This document shows positions 16,110-23,427 of a stretch of DNA of 64,000 nt, in pieces. The stretch is from contig JACPYM010000008.1 in assembly GCA_016196035.1 (NCBI GenBank), positions 1 through 64,000 on the forward strand, in the 5' to 3' direction. Positions within the stretch are counted from its first letter, which is position 1, and every line of letters starts with the position of its first letter. Source of the stretch: Acidobacteriota bacterium. Lineage in GTDB: Bacteria > Acidobacteriota > Blastocatellia > RBC074. A model generated the notes under the pieces. The model was not told the DNA's origin, did no database searches, and worked only from the letters and a program-made list of their open reading frames with translations. Position numbers and translations under genes: made by a program.

Positions 16110-18950
16110 CTAGGGCTTATCTTTCTTCCGCAACTTGTCGAAGACGCCTTTCAACAAATCCGCCGGTTTCGTCGCCGGCGTCGGCTTTGTTTCCGCCGGT
16201 TTATTCGGGTCTGCCTGCGGGGCGTCAGGTTTGGTTGGATTAATCTTTTTCTTGAGTTGATCGAACAGGCTCTCTTTCAATTGCGCCGTCGCGCGTTTTT
16301 GCAGCAACGCGGAATTCAGGCCGAAACTCGGCTCTTTCAACGATCCTGAGACCTTCAGCGGCAAGGCCAGCACGCCTTGATCCACAAAGAAATTGCCAAA
16401 CAGCGCAGACAGCCCGGCAGGCGCTTTGGCCGCTGTCGCGCTGCCAGTCGTTGCGTCGGCGCTGGCCGCGTTGCCCGGTAAGAAACGCTTGGTCAACGCC
16501 GCGCTGAGCCGCACCAGCAGGTCATAATTGATCGTTGGCACGGCTCCCAATTGCATCGCGCCGTCACCGTTGACCTGTATGTCATCCATCACAATCTGCA
16601 ACGCATCCATCGTCAGCCGTCCCTGCTCAAAACGCAGATTGGTTTTCAGCGAACGGAAGGCCGTGCCCGCGCCGCCCGTAGGCAGGTTGGTGAACTTGCC
16701 CAACACCTCGACCTGTTTCATCAAATCGAAGCTCGTGAATTTGCCGTTGTTGATGGCAATCGCGCCGTTGCCGACGAGCGATTGCGCCAACTGCTCGCCC
16801 GCGTGACCGCGCCCGCGCACGTCAATCGAACCGTCGGCCTGCCCATAAATCGCGCTCGGCTGCCCGCCCGACGACAGCAGTTGATTGATGTTCAAATTGT
16901 TGAAGCGGCCTTGCAACCCGACGGCGGGCGGATTTTGCGCCTGATCAATGCGCAGCGTGCCTTGATAGCTGCCGCCGAAAGCTTTGAGCGTGACCGGGTC
17001 GAGCGTCGTCACCTGATTGACCAATGTGACGTTGCTGCTCACGTCGGTCGCGGTCAGCGTTTCAAGCTGCAACTTGCCGACGGAAAGTTTGCCTTCGGCG
17101 CGCATATCATTGCCTGCCGCCTGGCGCTTGGGCGCGTTGTCCGTCGCGCCGCTTTCATTCAAGGCCTGCTGCAATTCGGCGACGTTGAGTTGATTGGCTT
17201 GCAGATCAAAGGCGACCAACGATTGCGCAAAGGATTTGATTTGCACCCAGCCCGCCGCCTGACTTGCGCCGAGTTGCGCTTGCAAGTTGTCGAGCCGCGC
17301 GCTGTCGCCGGTGAAATTCAAATTGGCGTTGGCGATTTCCAGCGGTTTTTTTAGTTGCGCCGGTTGCAAACGCACGCCAGACAATTTGCCCTGCCCGTTG
17401 ATTTGCAACGCGCGACCCGCCTTGCCCAGGTTCGTCTCCAGCGTCGCGGTCAGCGAAGCCGTGCCGCTGCCGCTGGCGTTAGGCCGCGCGCCAAAGGCTT
17501 CAGCAATATGCAGCAGGTCGCCGACCTGGGCGTTGCTGGTGGCAAGTTCCAGATGCGCGCGCGGCGCTTGGTCGAGTGGGCCGTAATTGCTCAGCGTCAG
17601 CCCTTTGAAATCCACCGTGGTTTGCGAAAGGGTCGAGCGAAACGGCGCGGCGGTGATCGTTTGCGGTGTGCAATTCAATTTCAGTTCGCTGACTTGCATG
17701 GCTTGCGGCAATTGGGCGCTTTGGAATTTCAGGTCGCGCACTTCGGCCTGGCCCTGCAAGGCGACGTTTTGCGAATTGCCAGTGGCGCGCAATTTTATCG
17801 TCGCCGCGCCACTGGCCTTGGTTCCGGCGGGCGGGCCAAAGCCCAGCGCGTAAGCCGATTCGAGCAAGCTGTCGAGCGCGATGCGGTCGCCTTGCAGTTG
17901 CAAATCGTAAGTCGGGTGCGCGGGCAATTGATTGATTTGCCCGGTGACGCTGACGGCGGTTTTGCCCAGCGTGAGATCGCCTTGTTCGATCTGCACGCCG
18001 ATGTTGGTGGCGCCCGTGGCGTCTTTAACAGACTTGGCGATGAGTTTGAATTTGGCTGCGAGCGGCGTGCGGGCCGGTTCGACAGCGGCGACGAAGCGCC
18101 ATTGTTCGGCTTTGAATTGTCCGCTGGTTTTCAATCCGTCCGCCAATTTGCCCGCGATTTCAGCGTCTACGGTGAGCTTGCCCGCGTGTGCGCTTTGCTC
18201 GCCCAGCAACGCTTCGAGGCTGGCGAGTTCGACCTGTTGCAGCTTCACCCGCGCGTCCAGCGGCGTTTGCGTGGCGTCTTTGGCGTCGAGCGGCCCCGCC
18301 GTGCCGCTGATTTGCAATTGGCCCGCCTGTGCGCCCGGCATCGTCACACCGAGTTCAAAATCGAAGGCGCGGCGCGGCGCAAAACCCGCGAGCATGAGAT
18401 TCACGCCGCTATAGGTTTTCTCGACCGGCGGCGTCAGCGTGCGGTCAATCAATTTGAAGCTGCCGTTGGTGACGCGCAAATTCAACGGCGCTGGTTCAGC
18501 CTCACCGCCCGCCGCTTGCAGCGGTTTGAGCGTGCTCCAGTTCCACTTTTCCGGCGTCGCCTTGATCAACGTCACGACGGGTTCGATCAACTCCAGCCCC
18601 GCCACTTGCGGATTGCCGCGCAAGAGCGACAGCCAGCCCAGCCGCAAGCGCACGGCTTTGGCCTGCACAAAGGCGCCCGACGCAATTTGCGGATCATCGC
18701 CGATTTGCACGTCATCCACATTGACGTTGAGCAGCGGCCAAACGTGCAAGCTCAGCGCACCCAAGCCGACCTGGCGGCCCAACCGCTGTTCGAGTTGGCC
18801 GGCGATTTGCGGGCGGTAATTGTTAATGTTGATCAGATGCGGCAGGGCCAATGCGCTTAGCAACAACAAACCAAGCAGGGCGGCCAAGCCCAGGGCTGGT
18901 TTGAACCAGCGGCTGGCGCGCAACGATTTCCAAGCGGCGGGGCTAGTCAT
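16110..18950 (-). CDS. AsmA family envelope protein
   Basis: A 946-residue protein with one N-terminal membrane helix (about residues 20-42) followed by L-I-N-I-N-N-Y-R-P-Q-I, the usual start of the AsmA periplasmic domain. The rest is a long beta-rich region with repeats such as Q-V-A-G-L-E-L-I-E-P-V-V, ending in an AsmA C-terminal domain (about 640-860) and a Lys/Pro-rich tail. AsmA/TamB-like proteins are thought to bridge lipids from inner to outer membrane. GAGGA 7 nt upstream selects the ATG at 18950; a TTG 12 nt earlier extends the frame. The gene is monocistronic as far as can be seen. Confidence 0.85.
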   Translation of the reverse strand: MTSPAAWKSLRASRWFKPALGLAALLGLLLLSALALPHLININNYRPQIAGQLEQRLGRQVGLGALSLHVWPLLNVNVDDVQIGDDPQIASGAFVQAKAVRLRLGWLSLLRGNPQVAGLELIEPVVTLIKATPEKWNWSTLKPLQAAGGEAEPAPLNLRVTNGSFKLIDRTLTPPVEKTYSGVNLMLAGFAPRRAFDFELGVTMPGAQAGQLQISGTAGPLDAKDATQTPLDARVKLQQVELASLEALLGEQSAHAGKLTVDAEIAGKLADGLKTSGQFKAEQWRFVAAVEPARTPLAAKFKLIAKSVKDATGATNIGVQIEQGDLTLGKTAVSVTGQINQLPAHPTYDLQLQGDRIALDSLLESAYALGFGPPAGTKASGAATIKLRATGNSQNVALQGQAEVRDLKFQSAQLPQAMQVSELKLNCTPQTITAAPFRSTLSQTTVDFKGLTLSNYGPLDQAPRAHLELATSNAQVGDLLHIAEAFGARPNASGSGTASLTATLETNLGKAGRALQINGQGKLSGVRLQPAQLKKPLEIANANLNFTGDSARLDNLQAQLGASQAAGWVQIKSFAQSLVAFDLQANQLNVAELQQALNESGATDNAPKRQAAGNDMRAEGKLSVGKLQLETLTATDVSSNVTLVNQVTTLDPVTLKAFGGSYQGTLRIDQAQNPPAVGLQGRFNNLNINQLLSSGGQPSAIYGQADGSIDVRGRGHAGEQLAQSLVGNGAIAINNGKFTSFDLMKQVEVLGKFTNLPTGGAGTAFRSLKTNLRFEQGRLTMDALQIVMDDIQVNGDGAMQLGAVPTINYDLLVRLSAALTKRFLPGNAASADATTGSATAAKAPAGLSALFGNFFVDQGVLALPLKVSGSLKEPSFGLNSALLQKRATAQLKESLFDQLKKKINPTKPDAPQADPNKPAETKPTPATKPADLLKGVFDKLRKKDKP

Positions 18951-19373
18951 GATCTTCCTCAACAGTCAGGGGAGTTATCACAGATATGTCTATGCGCAGC
19001 TTACTCTCAACCGGCTCGAAATGACATGCGCACATGCCGCCGCGCGTCAAAATCCTGCCGACGCACAAATTGATTTTCGCAAACATGGGCGTGCGCTGGT
19101 GAATGAAAAAACTGCTGCGTAAAAGCAGCACGCGAATACTTGGCAAAACGTGCCAGCGCGTAACAAATACACGCCCAGCGTGTAGAAAGGTAAAGTTTCG
19201 CCTTTGCATGACTGCGCTTACTCCTTGTCCGGGTTGACGCTGTACCGCGCTAACATTTCTTTTTCCTGGTTCGGCCAAAAGACAAATCACCCAATAAAAA
19301 TAGGCATTTTGCCCAGTTGTTGCCTTCCTTTTCCGAAGTGACTTAACAAAGCCATATCGTAGTGCCAACGCAA

Positions 19374-19388
19374 TGGCACACTGGTTGC
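19374..19388 (+). promoter_or_regulatory. Candidate sigma54 (-24/-12) promoter
   Basis: TGGCACACTGGTTGC matches the -24/-12 pattern TGGCAC-N5-TTGC with exactly 10 nt between the invariant GG and GC. It is followed by G rather than A/T. It points toward the response-regulator gene and would give a 5' UTR of about 280 nt. An NtrC-family activator is encoded at 36-38 kb, but whether it acts here is unknown. Confidence 0.5.
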
Positions 19389-19515
19389 GAATGTGTATGG
19401 CGTCAGTCAACGAGTAGTTGGCGTTAGGTGAGGCGCAGGGTCGTGCGCAAGAAACAGGTGAGTTTGAATAACAAAAGTTGAAGTTGACGTTACAGCAAAA
19501 GTTGTGCGGGTCTAT

Positions 19516-19583
19516 CGGTTTTCAGACAAGGCGCAACGATTCGCATTTGATATGGGGATGCCAAAGGCGAATCGGGAAAACCG
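19516..19583 (+). ncRNA. Structured 5' leader element upstream of the response regulator
   Basis: An outer stem CGGTTTTC (19516-19523)/GAAAACCG (19576-19583) encloses an inner stem CGATTCGC (19537-19544)/GCGAATCG (19567-19574). Both are perfect 8-bp helices, separated by a one-sided 13-nt internal loop and closed by a 22-nt apical loop containing GGGGATGCC. It ends 94 nt before the start codon. It may be a cis-regulatory RNA or a small RNA transcribed from the sigma54-type promoter. I do not recognise it as a named riboswitch. Confidence 0.45.
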
Positions 19584-19677
19584 TTGCTGGGGTGAGCGAC
19601 GATTCTCGTCTGAAGGCCGGTAGGCCCGGCAATCCTCTCAAGCCAATCGGCAAAGCCATTCGGTGAGGTAACAAGCT

Positions 19678-20130
19678 ATGGCTACGAGAGAGAACAACAA
19701 ACAGGCTGGACACGCTGGGAATTTGGTTTTGATTGCCGACGATAACGCTGATGTACAGGCGGTGCTCGGCATCTTGTTGCGCGGCGCTGGGTTTCAAACG
19801 GTCACAGCGTTTGATGGTGAAGAGGCCGTGGATGTGGCGGCGCAAACGCAACCTGATCTGGTTTTAATGGATATTGTTTTGCCGCGTCTGGATGGTCTGA
19901 CGGCGGCCCGCAGGATTCGCAAGCTCGCGGGGATGGAGCGCGTCCCGATTGTCGGTTGTTCGGCTTACGAACCGGAAAACCCGGAGAACGAAGCAGAAGC
20001 CGAAAGCACGCGCACCCAATACGGGCAATTGAATGCGTTTCTGCGCAAACCTACGGATTTTTCTACGCTGCTCACGGTAATGCAGTACCTCCTTGAGCAG
20101 CCTCCTCTGGCTCAGACCGGTTTTCACTGA
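19678..20130 (+). CDS. Single-domain response regulator (receiver only)
   Basis: A 150-residue receiver protein without an output domain. The acidic pocket is Asp21/Asp22, the phospho-acceptor is Asp65 in V-L-M-D-I-V-L-P-R-L-D-G, the switch residue is Ser in G-C-S-A-Y, and the Lys is in F-L-R-K-P-T-D. It would act by protein-protein contact, as CheY/DivK-type regulators do. TGAGG lies about 10-15 nt before the ATG. No kinase is adjacent. The upstream sigma54-type promoter and structured leader suggest regulated expression. Confidence 0.88.
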   Translation: MATRENNKQAGHAGNLVLIADDNADVQAVLGILLRGAGFQTVTAFDGEEAVDVAAQTQPDLVLMDIVLPRLDGLTAARRIRKLAGMERVPIVGCSAYEPENPENEAEAESTRTQYGQLNAFLRKPTDFSTLLTVMQYLLEQPPLAQTGFH

Positions 20131-20198
20131 CCGGACTGACCAATGCCCTCCCCAACACTCCCGCCTTTCCGCTCGTGTCGTCCTCTCGGACAAAAAAT

Positions 20199-20232
20199 GG
20201 GGAACGTCGTAAGAGTCGCAACGACGTTCCCC
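20199..20232 (-). terminator. Rho-independent terminator of the BON gene
   Basis: GGGGAACGTCGT (20199-20210) and ACGACGTTCCCC (20221-20232) form a perfect 12-bp stem with a 10-nt loop. On the minus strand it is followed by ATTTTTTG, so it ends transcription of the BON gene at 20261. On the plus strand AACCGCTTTTC follows, so it may also end the response-regulator transcript. Confidence 0.85.
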
Positions 20233-20260
20233 AACCGCTTTTCAAGCCTGCCTGAACAAA

Positions 20261-20641
20261 CTAATTCTTCTTTTCCGCCGGTTTCTTTTCGGCTTTCTTT
20301 GCGCCTGCGGCCACGGTCATGTCGTTCTTGACCTGTTTTGCGCCGCAGCCTTTGGCATAGCGTGTCGCCGCACCTTTTGCGCCGCCATTCTTGGCCTCGC
20401 CCGTAATGGTCGCCGTGCCACCGCTGACCGTCACGCTGGGCGGTTTGTCTTTCAAACTCGCCGCCCCGGCGAATTTATCCTGAATGCATTTGAGAATGTC
20501 GGCGTCCGCCGTGGGCAGCGCCGCTTTGGCTTTGGCGGCTTTCGGCTTGGCCTCGGTTTTTTTCTGCATGTCCTGCGCCATGACGTTGCATGTAAGCAGG
20601 ACAAACACTGCAATGGTCAATACAGCATTGATTCGTTTCAT
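20261..20641 (-). CDS. Exported BON-domain protein
   Basis: A 126-residue protein with a signal peptide (residues 1-22, ending V-M-A-Q). A BON-like domain lies at about residues 45-110: D-A-D-I-L-K-C-I-Q-D-K-F, then P-S-V-T-V-S-G-G-T-A-T-I-T-G-E-A, then K-Q-V-K-N-D-M-T-V. Both flanks are Lys/Ala-rich and the tail is K-K-A-E-K-K-P-A-E-K-K. BON domains in periplasmic proteins bind phospholipids or support osmotic-shock protection. GGAGAG lies upstream of the ATG at 20641. Monocistronic, with its own terminator. Confidence 0.82.
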   Translation of the reverse strand: MKRINAVLTIAVFVLLTCNVMAQDMQKKTEAKPKAAKAKAALPTADADILKCIQDKFAGAASLKDKPPSVTVSGGTATITGEAKNGGAKGAATRYAKGCGAKQVKNDMTVAAGAKKAEKKPAEKKN

Positions 20642-20907
20642 TTAGATCTCTCCATGGTTAATCGAAAAGGGTTAGTCGAAGGAACCGGGACACGCAATCA
20701 ATGGCACGCTGCGTTTCCCGCTGAGTCCGCGCAATTCTCAAAACCTGCTGGGTATGTTCGGCTCTTGCTGAATCTCATGCGGCTTTGGATTTGCGAGTCG
20801 CATTGTGCAGACATTGTTGTTTTTTGGCAATGCCGCTTGGCTTTGGTCAGGACTTTTGCAAACCTCTCAAATGACCTTTGCCCCTTTGGAGCAGTTTGCA
20901 ATCGAGT

Positions 20908-21675
20908 TTACGGCAAAGGCAGATGCCCCGTGTCAGTCAAGGAGAACGGCAGCGGCTTCGTGCTGCGCATGCGCCGCAACCGCCGAAACACGAGCAGATG
21001 CCCGAACCACGCCGCTTGCACCAAAAACGCGGGCAACCAGACCCAGGGCCAATCGGCGATGAACGTATTCGCCGGTTCATTGAAAAAACGGCGTAGCGGC
21101 AGCGGAGCCGAGAGTAAGGCGATGGTAACGATGTTGATGAGCAGCGCGAGACCGATCAGGTTGAACGCCCAAAGCGCCCAGTGCGGCAGCGCTGTGCGTT
21201 TGCTCCAGAGCAGCAAGAGCAACGCCAGCGTGCCGGTGATAATGTCGAAGTTGCGCCCGGCATAAGTCATTTGCACTGGGACGACGTTTTCCTGATAGAG
21301 CCGATGCAACAGCCATTCGAGCGGCAGCCGAAACACTTGAAACCCGATCAGCCAGCCGATAGGGAGGCCTTCGATCAAACGTGTGCCATAACTCGAAAAC
21401 GCCAGCCACGTCGTCAGCAAGAAGGCTGAAACCAGCAGCAAGGGGAATCGCGGCGGGCGGGCGGTGAAATCGTGCAGCCAGCCGCTCAATGCAAGCGCCG
21501 CCGGTACAGCCAGCCAGACCAGCAAAATGAAGAGGACGTTGCGTGTCCACCGATTCGTTGTCGCAGCCGTTTCGCTGTCAGCAGCGGCCTGGCGCTGGCC
21601 TATCCACCAGCAACCGGCGACGAACGCGACGAGCAGTAAAAAGACTATTTGAGAGAGAGTAGATGCTTGGGACAT
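20908..21675 (-). CDS. Polytopic membrane protein of unknown function, 255 aa
   Basis: About seven hydrophobic helices are visible (around residues 8-25, 44-64, 78-96, 105-120, 143-160, 165-190 and 205-235). Distinctive residues are R-N-F-D-I-I-T-G-T (about residue 142) and L-P-I-G-W-L-I-G-F-Q-V-F-R-L-P-L-E. It contains no motif I can tie to a transporter or enzyme. AAGGA precedes the ATG at 21675. It has no clear operon partner; the subtilisin gene ends 82 bp upstream and the BON gene starts 267 bp downstream. Confidence 0.75.
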   Translation of the reverse strand: MSQASTLSQIVFLLLVAFVAGCWWIGQRQAAADSETAATTNRWTRNVLFILLVWLAVPAALALSGWLHDFTARPPRFPLLLVSAFLLTTWLAFSSYGTRLIEGLPIGWLIGFQVFRLPLEWLLHRLYQENVVPVQMTYAGRNFDIITGTLALLLLLWSKRTALPHWALWAFNLIGLALLINIVTIALLSAPLPLRRFFNEPANTFIADWPWVWLPAFLVQAAWFGHLLVFRRLRRMRSTKPLPFSLTDTGHLPLP

Positions 21676-21718
21676 TAGTCTTTCCTTGTGTTTGGGTCTT
21701 CGGATTTCGCAGGGCGGC

Positions 21719-21745
21719 GTAGAGCAGGTCGGGAACCTGCTCTAC
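21719..21745. repeat. Short intergenic hairpin repeat
   Basis: GTAGAGCAGGT (21719-21729) and ACCTGCTCTAC (21735-21745) are a perfect 11-bp stem with a 5-nt loop, ending 12 nt before the subtilisin stop codon (minus strand). No T-run follows. It may act as a 3' hairpin or be a dispersed palindromic repeat. Confidence 0.6.
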
Positions 21746-21756
21746 GCATTGTATGG

Positions 21757-23382
21757 TTAAGGTCGCTGCATCCAGAAGTCATAAAAGCCATTGCCGCTGT
21801 AGGCATAAACCCTCCACATGTAATAGCCCGGTATGCCGTAAAACGAGATGTCTTCATTCGGCGTAGGGCTTTCAGAACTGGCGACGATCACCCATTGTGT
21901 ACCGTTCCACCACCAGAGATACAAATCGAAATCCGTGCCTTCGGGGGCGCGTAATGATCCTCTGTGAGAGCCGTAAGAAGCGCTGTAGTAATACGTCCCG
22001 TTCGGCTCGAAAGACTCCTGCCCCTTGAATAGCAGACCTGTGTAATGCTCGCTATTACCGCCGCCACCGTTATCGGCGAATTGCGCAAAAAGCAATTTGT
22101 CAGGTGAACCCGGTCCGGCCTCGCTGACCGCGCCCGCCGTGGCGTTGTCGAGCAGCGCGCGATTGACCTCGGCGGGTGTCGCATTAGGGTGGGTTTCGAG
22201 GTAAAGCGCCGCCGCGCCCGCCACGTGCGGCGTCGCCATCGAAGTGCCGCTCATGACCTGCGTGGCGTAATCGTTCGCAATGCCCGCGCTGGTGATCCCC
22301 GAGCCAGGGGCGAAGATGTTTACGCAGGCGCCGTAATTGGAAAACGAAGAGCGCACATCGGCATTGGTTGCGGCGCCCACGGTGATGGTGCCTTCGGCGC
22401 GCGCGGGCGAAACGTTGCACGCATCCTGATGATCGTTCATGGCGGCTACGACGAAGGTCACACCTGCCGCGATAGCGTTTTTCACGGCGGTATCCATGGC
22501 CTGGCTTACCGGGCCGCCGCCGCTCAGGTTGGCGATGGCGGGTTTAATGTGATTGGCCGTCACCCAATCTACTCCTGCGATCATGTCCGACATATTCCCC
22601 ACGCCCTGGCAGTCGAAGATGCGCACGGCATAAAGGTTCACTCCCTTGGCTACGCCATACGTTGCGCCGCCAATCGTACCCGCGACGTGCGTGCCGTGCC
22701 CGTGACAATCGTTGATGCCATTTCCGTCATTGACCGCGTCGAAGGCGGGCGTCACGCGCCCATTGAATTCCGTATGCGTCGCGCGAATGCCAGTGTCAAT
22801 CACATAAACATTCACGCCGCGCCCGGTCGTGTTGTAAGTGTAGCTGTTGTCCAGCGGCAGTTGGCGCTGATCTATGCGGTCAAGTCCCCAGGTAGCGTTG
22901 CCTTGCGTCAGATTTTCCGGCGTGGTTTCGTCCGGCGTAAGTGGCTCAACGCCGACTTCGGTGTCTTCTTCGACATAGGCAACACGCGGGTCTTGGCTGA
23001 GCGCCAGGGCCTGCGCCTCACTCATTTCCATCACATAACCGTTGAGCGCGTGTTGGTACGTCCGCCTGATCTGCGCGCCATAACCGGCCTCAAGCGCGCC
23101 GCCAATGGCCGCGACCGAGGCTTCACGCGCGAAGCTATTCACAGCCTCAGCGTGCAAAACGACGATGTAGCGATTGGCGATGGCTCGCGCATTGGCGTGT
23201 TTGCGAAATTTGGTCTGCACGACTTGCGCTTGAAACTTGGCCTGGCCGTGCACCGGCGTGAGTCTGGGCAACGCCGCCCACAACGCCGTCAGCACCAGCA
23301 AGGTCAGCGGCAAATGCCGCGCGAGTTGGCGCCGCCGAGTTATCACACTGCTGCAAAATGTCTTCGTCATCTGAGTTTTCAT
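21757..23382 (-). CDS. Secreted subtilisin-like serine protease (S8, proteinase K-like)
   Basis: A 541-residue pre-pro-protease. It has a signal peptide (about residues 20-47), an I9-type propeptide (about 68-140, with R-Y-I-V-V-L-H and Y-V-E-E-D-T-E) and an S8 domain (about 160-435). The catalytic Asp is in V-I-D-T-G-I, His in H-G-H-G-T-H-V-A-G, and Ser in G-T-S-M-A-T-P-H-V-A-G. The oxyanion Asn is in V-A-A-M-N-D, where family members usually have A-A-G-N. A C-terminal domain rich in Tyr/Trp (about 455-541) resembles a PPC-like domain. GGAGAAGGAG precedes the ATG. It should act outside the cell on proteins and stands with two other secreted proteases. Confidence 0.93.
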   Translation of the reverse strand: MKTQMTKTFCSSVITRRRQLARHLPLTLLVLTALWAALPRLTPVHGQAKFQAQVVQTKFRKHANARAIANRYIVVLHAEAVNSFAREASVAAIGGALEAGYGAQIRRTYQHALNGYVMEMSEAQALALSQDPRVAYVEEDTEVGVEPLTPDETTPENLTQGNATWGLDRIDQRQLPLDNSYTYNTTGRGVNVYVIDTGIRATHTEFNGRVTPAFDAVNDGNGINDCHGHGTHVAGTIGGATYGVAKGVNLYAVRIFDCQGVGNMSDMIAGVDWVTANHIKPAIANLSGGGPVSQAMDTAVKNAIAAGVTFVVAAMNDHQDACNVSPARAEGTITVGAATNADVRSSFSNYGACVNIFAPGSGITSAGIANDYATQVMSGTSMATPHVAGAAALYLETHPNATPAEVNRALLDNATAGAVSEAGPGSPDKLLFAQFADNGGGGNSEHYTGLLFKGQESFEPNGTYYYSASYGSHRGSLRAPEGTDFDLYLWWWNGTQWVIVASSESPTPNEDISFYGIPGYYMWRVYAYSGNGFYDFWMQRP

Positions 23383-23427
23383 ACGACTTCTCCTTCTCCG
23401 AATGTTTTGGCAGCCATTGGGCCTGCC

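Larger units (their letters stand above)
18951..19677 (+). other. 727-bp intergenic region: promoter and leader of the response regulator
   Basis: No convincing gene. A minus-strand frame at 18943-19410 has no recognisable motifs and overlaps the asmA start. The right half holds a sigma54-type promoter (19374-19388) and, 128 nt further on, a stable two-stem RNA element (19516-19583), both oriented toward the response-regulator gene at 19678. The 85 nt between the element and the gene contain further short G/C-rich stems. Confidence 0.6.

Noticed and set aside
17355-18860. A 501-codon plus-strand frame
   Set aside because: Antisense shadow of the AsmA gene with no known motif.
18943-19410. 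A 155-codon minus-strand frame upstream of the AsmA gene
   Set aside because: It overlaps the asmA start, has no ribosome-binding site and no known domain, and lies in the region holding the sigma54-type promoter.
19516-19677. Leader considered as a c-di-GMP (GEMM) riboswitch
   Set aside because: The conserved GEMM core residues and two-helix geometry are not recognisable, although the region is clearly structured.
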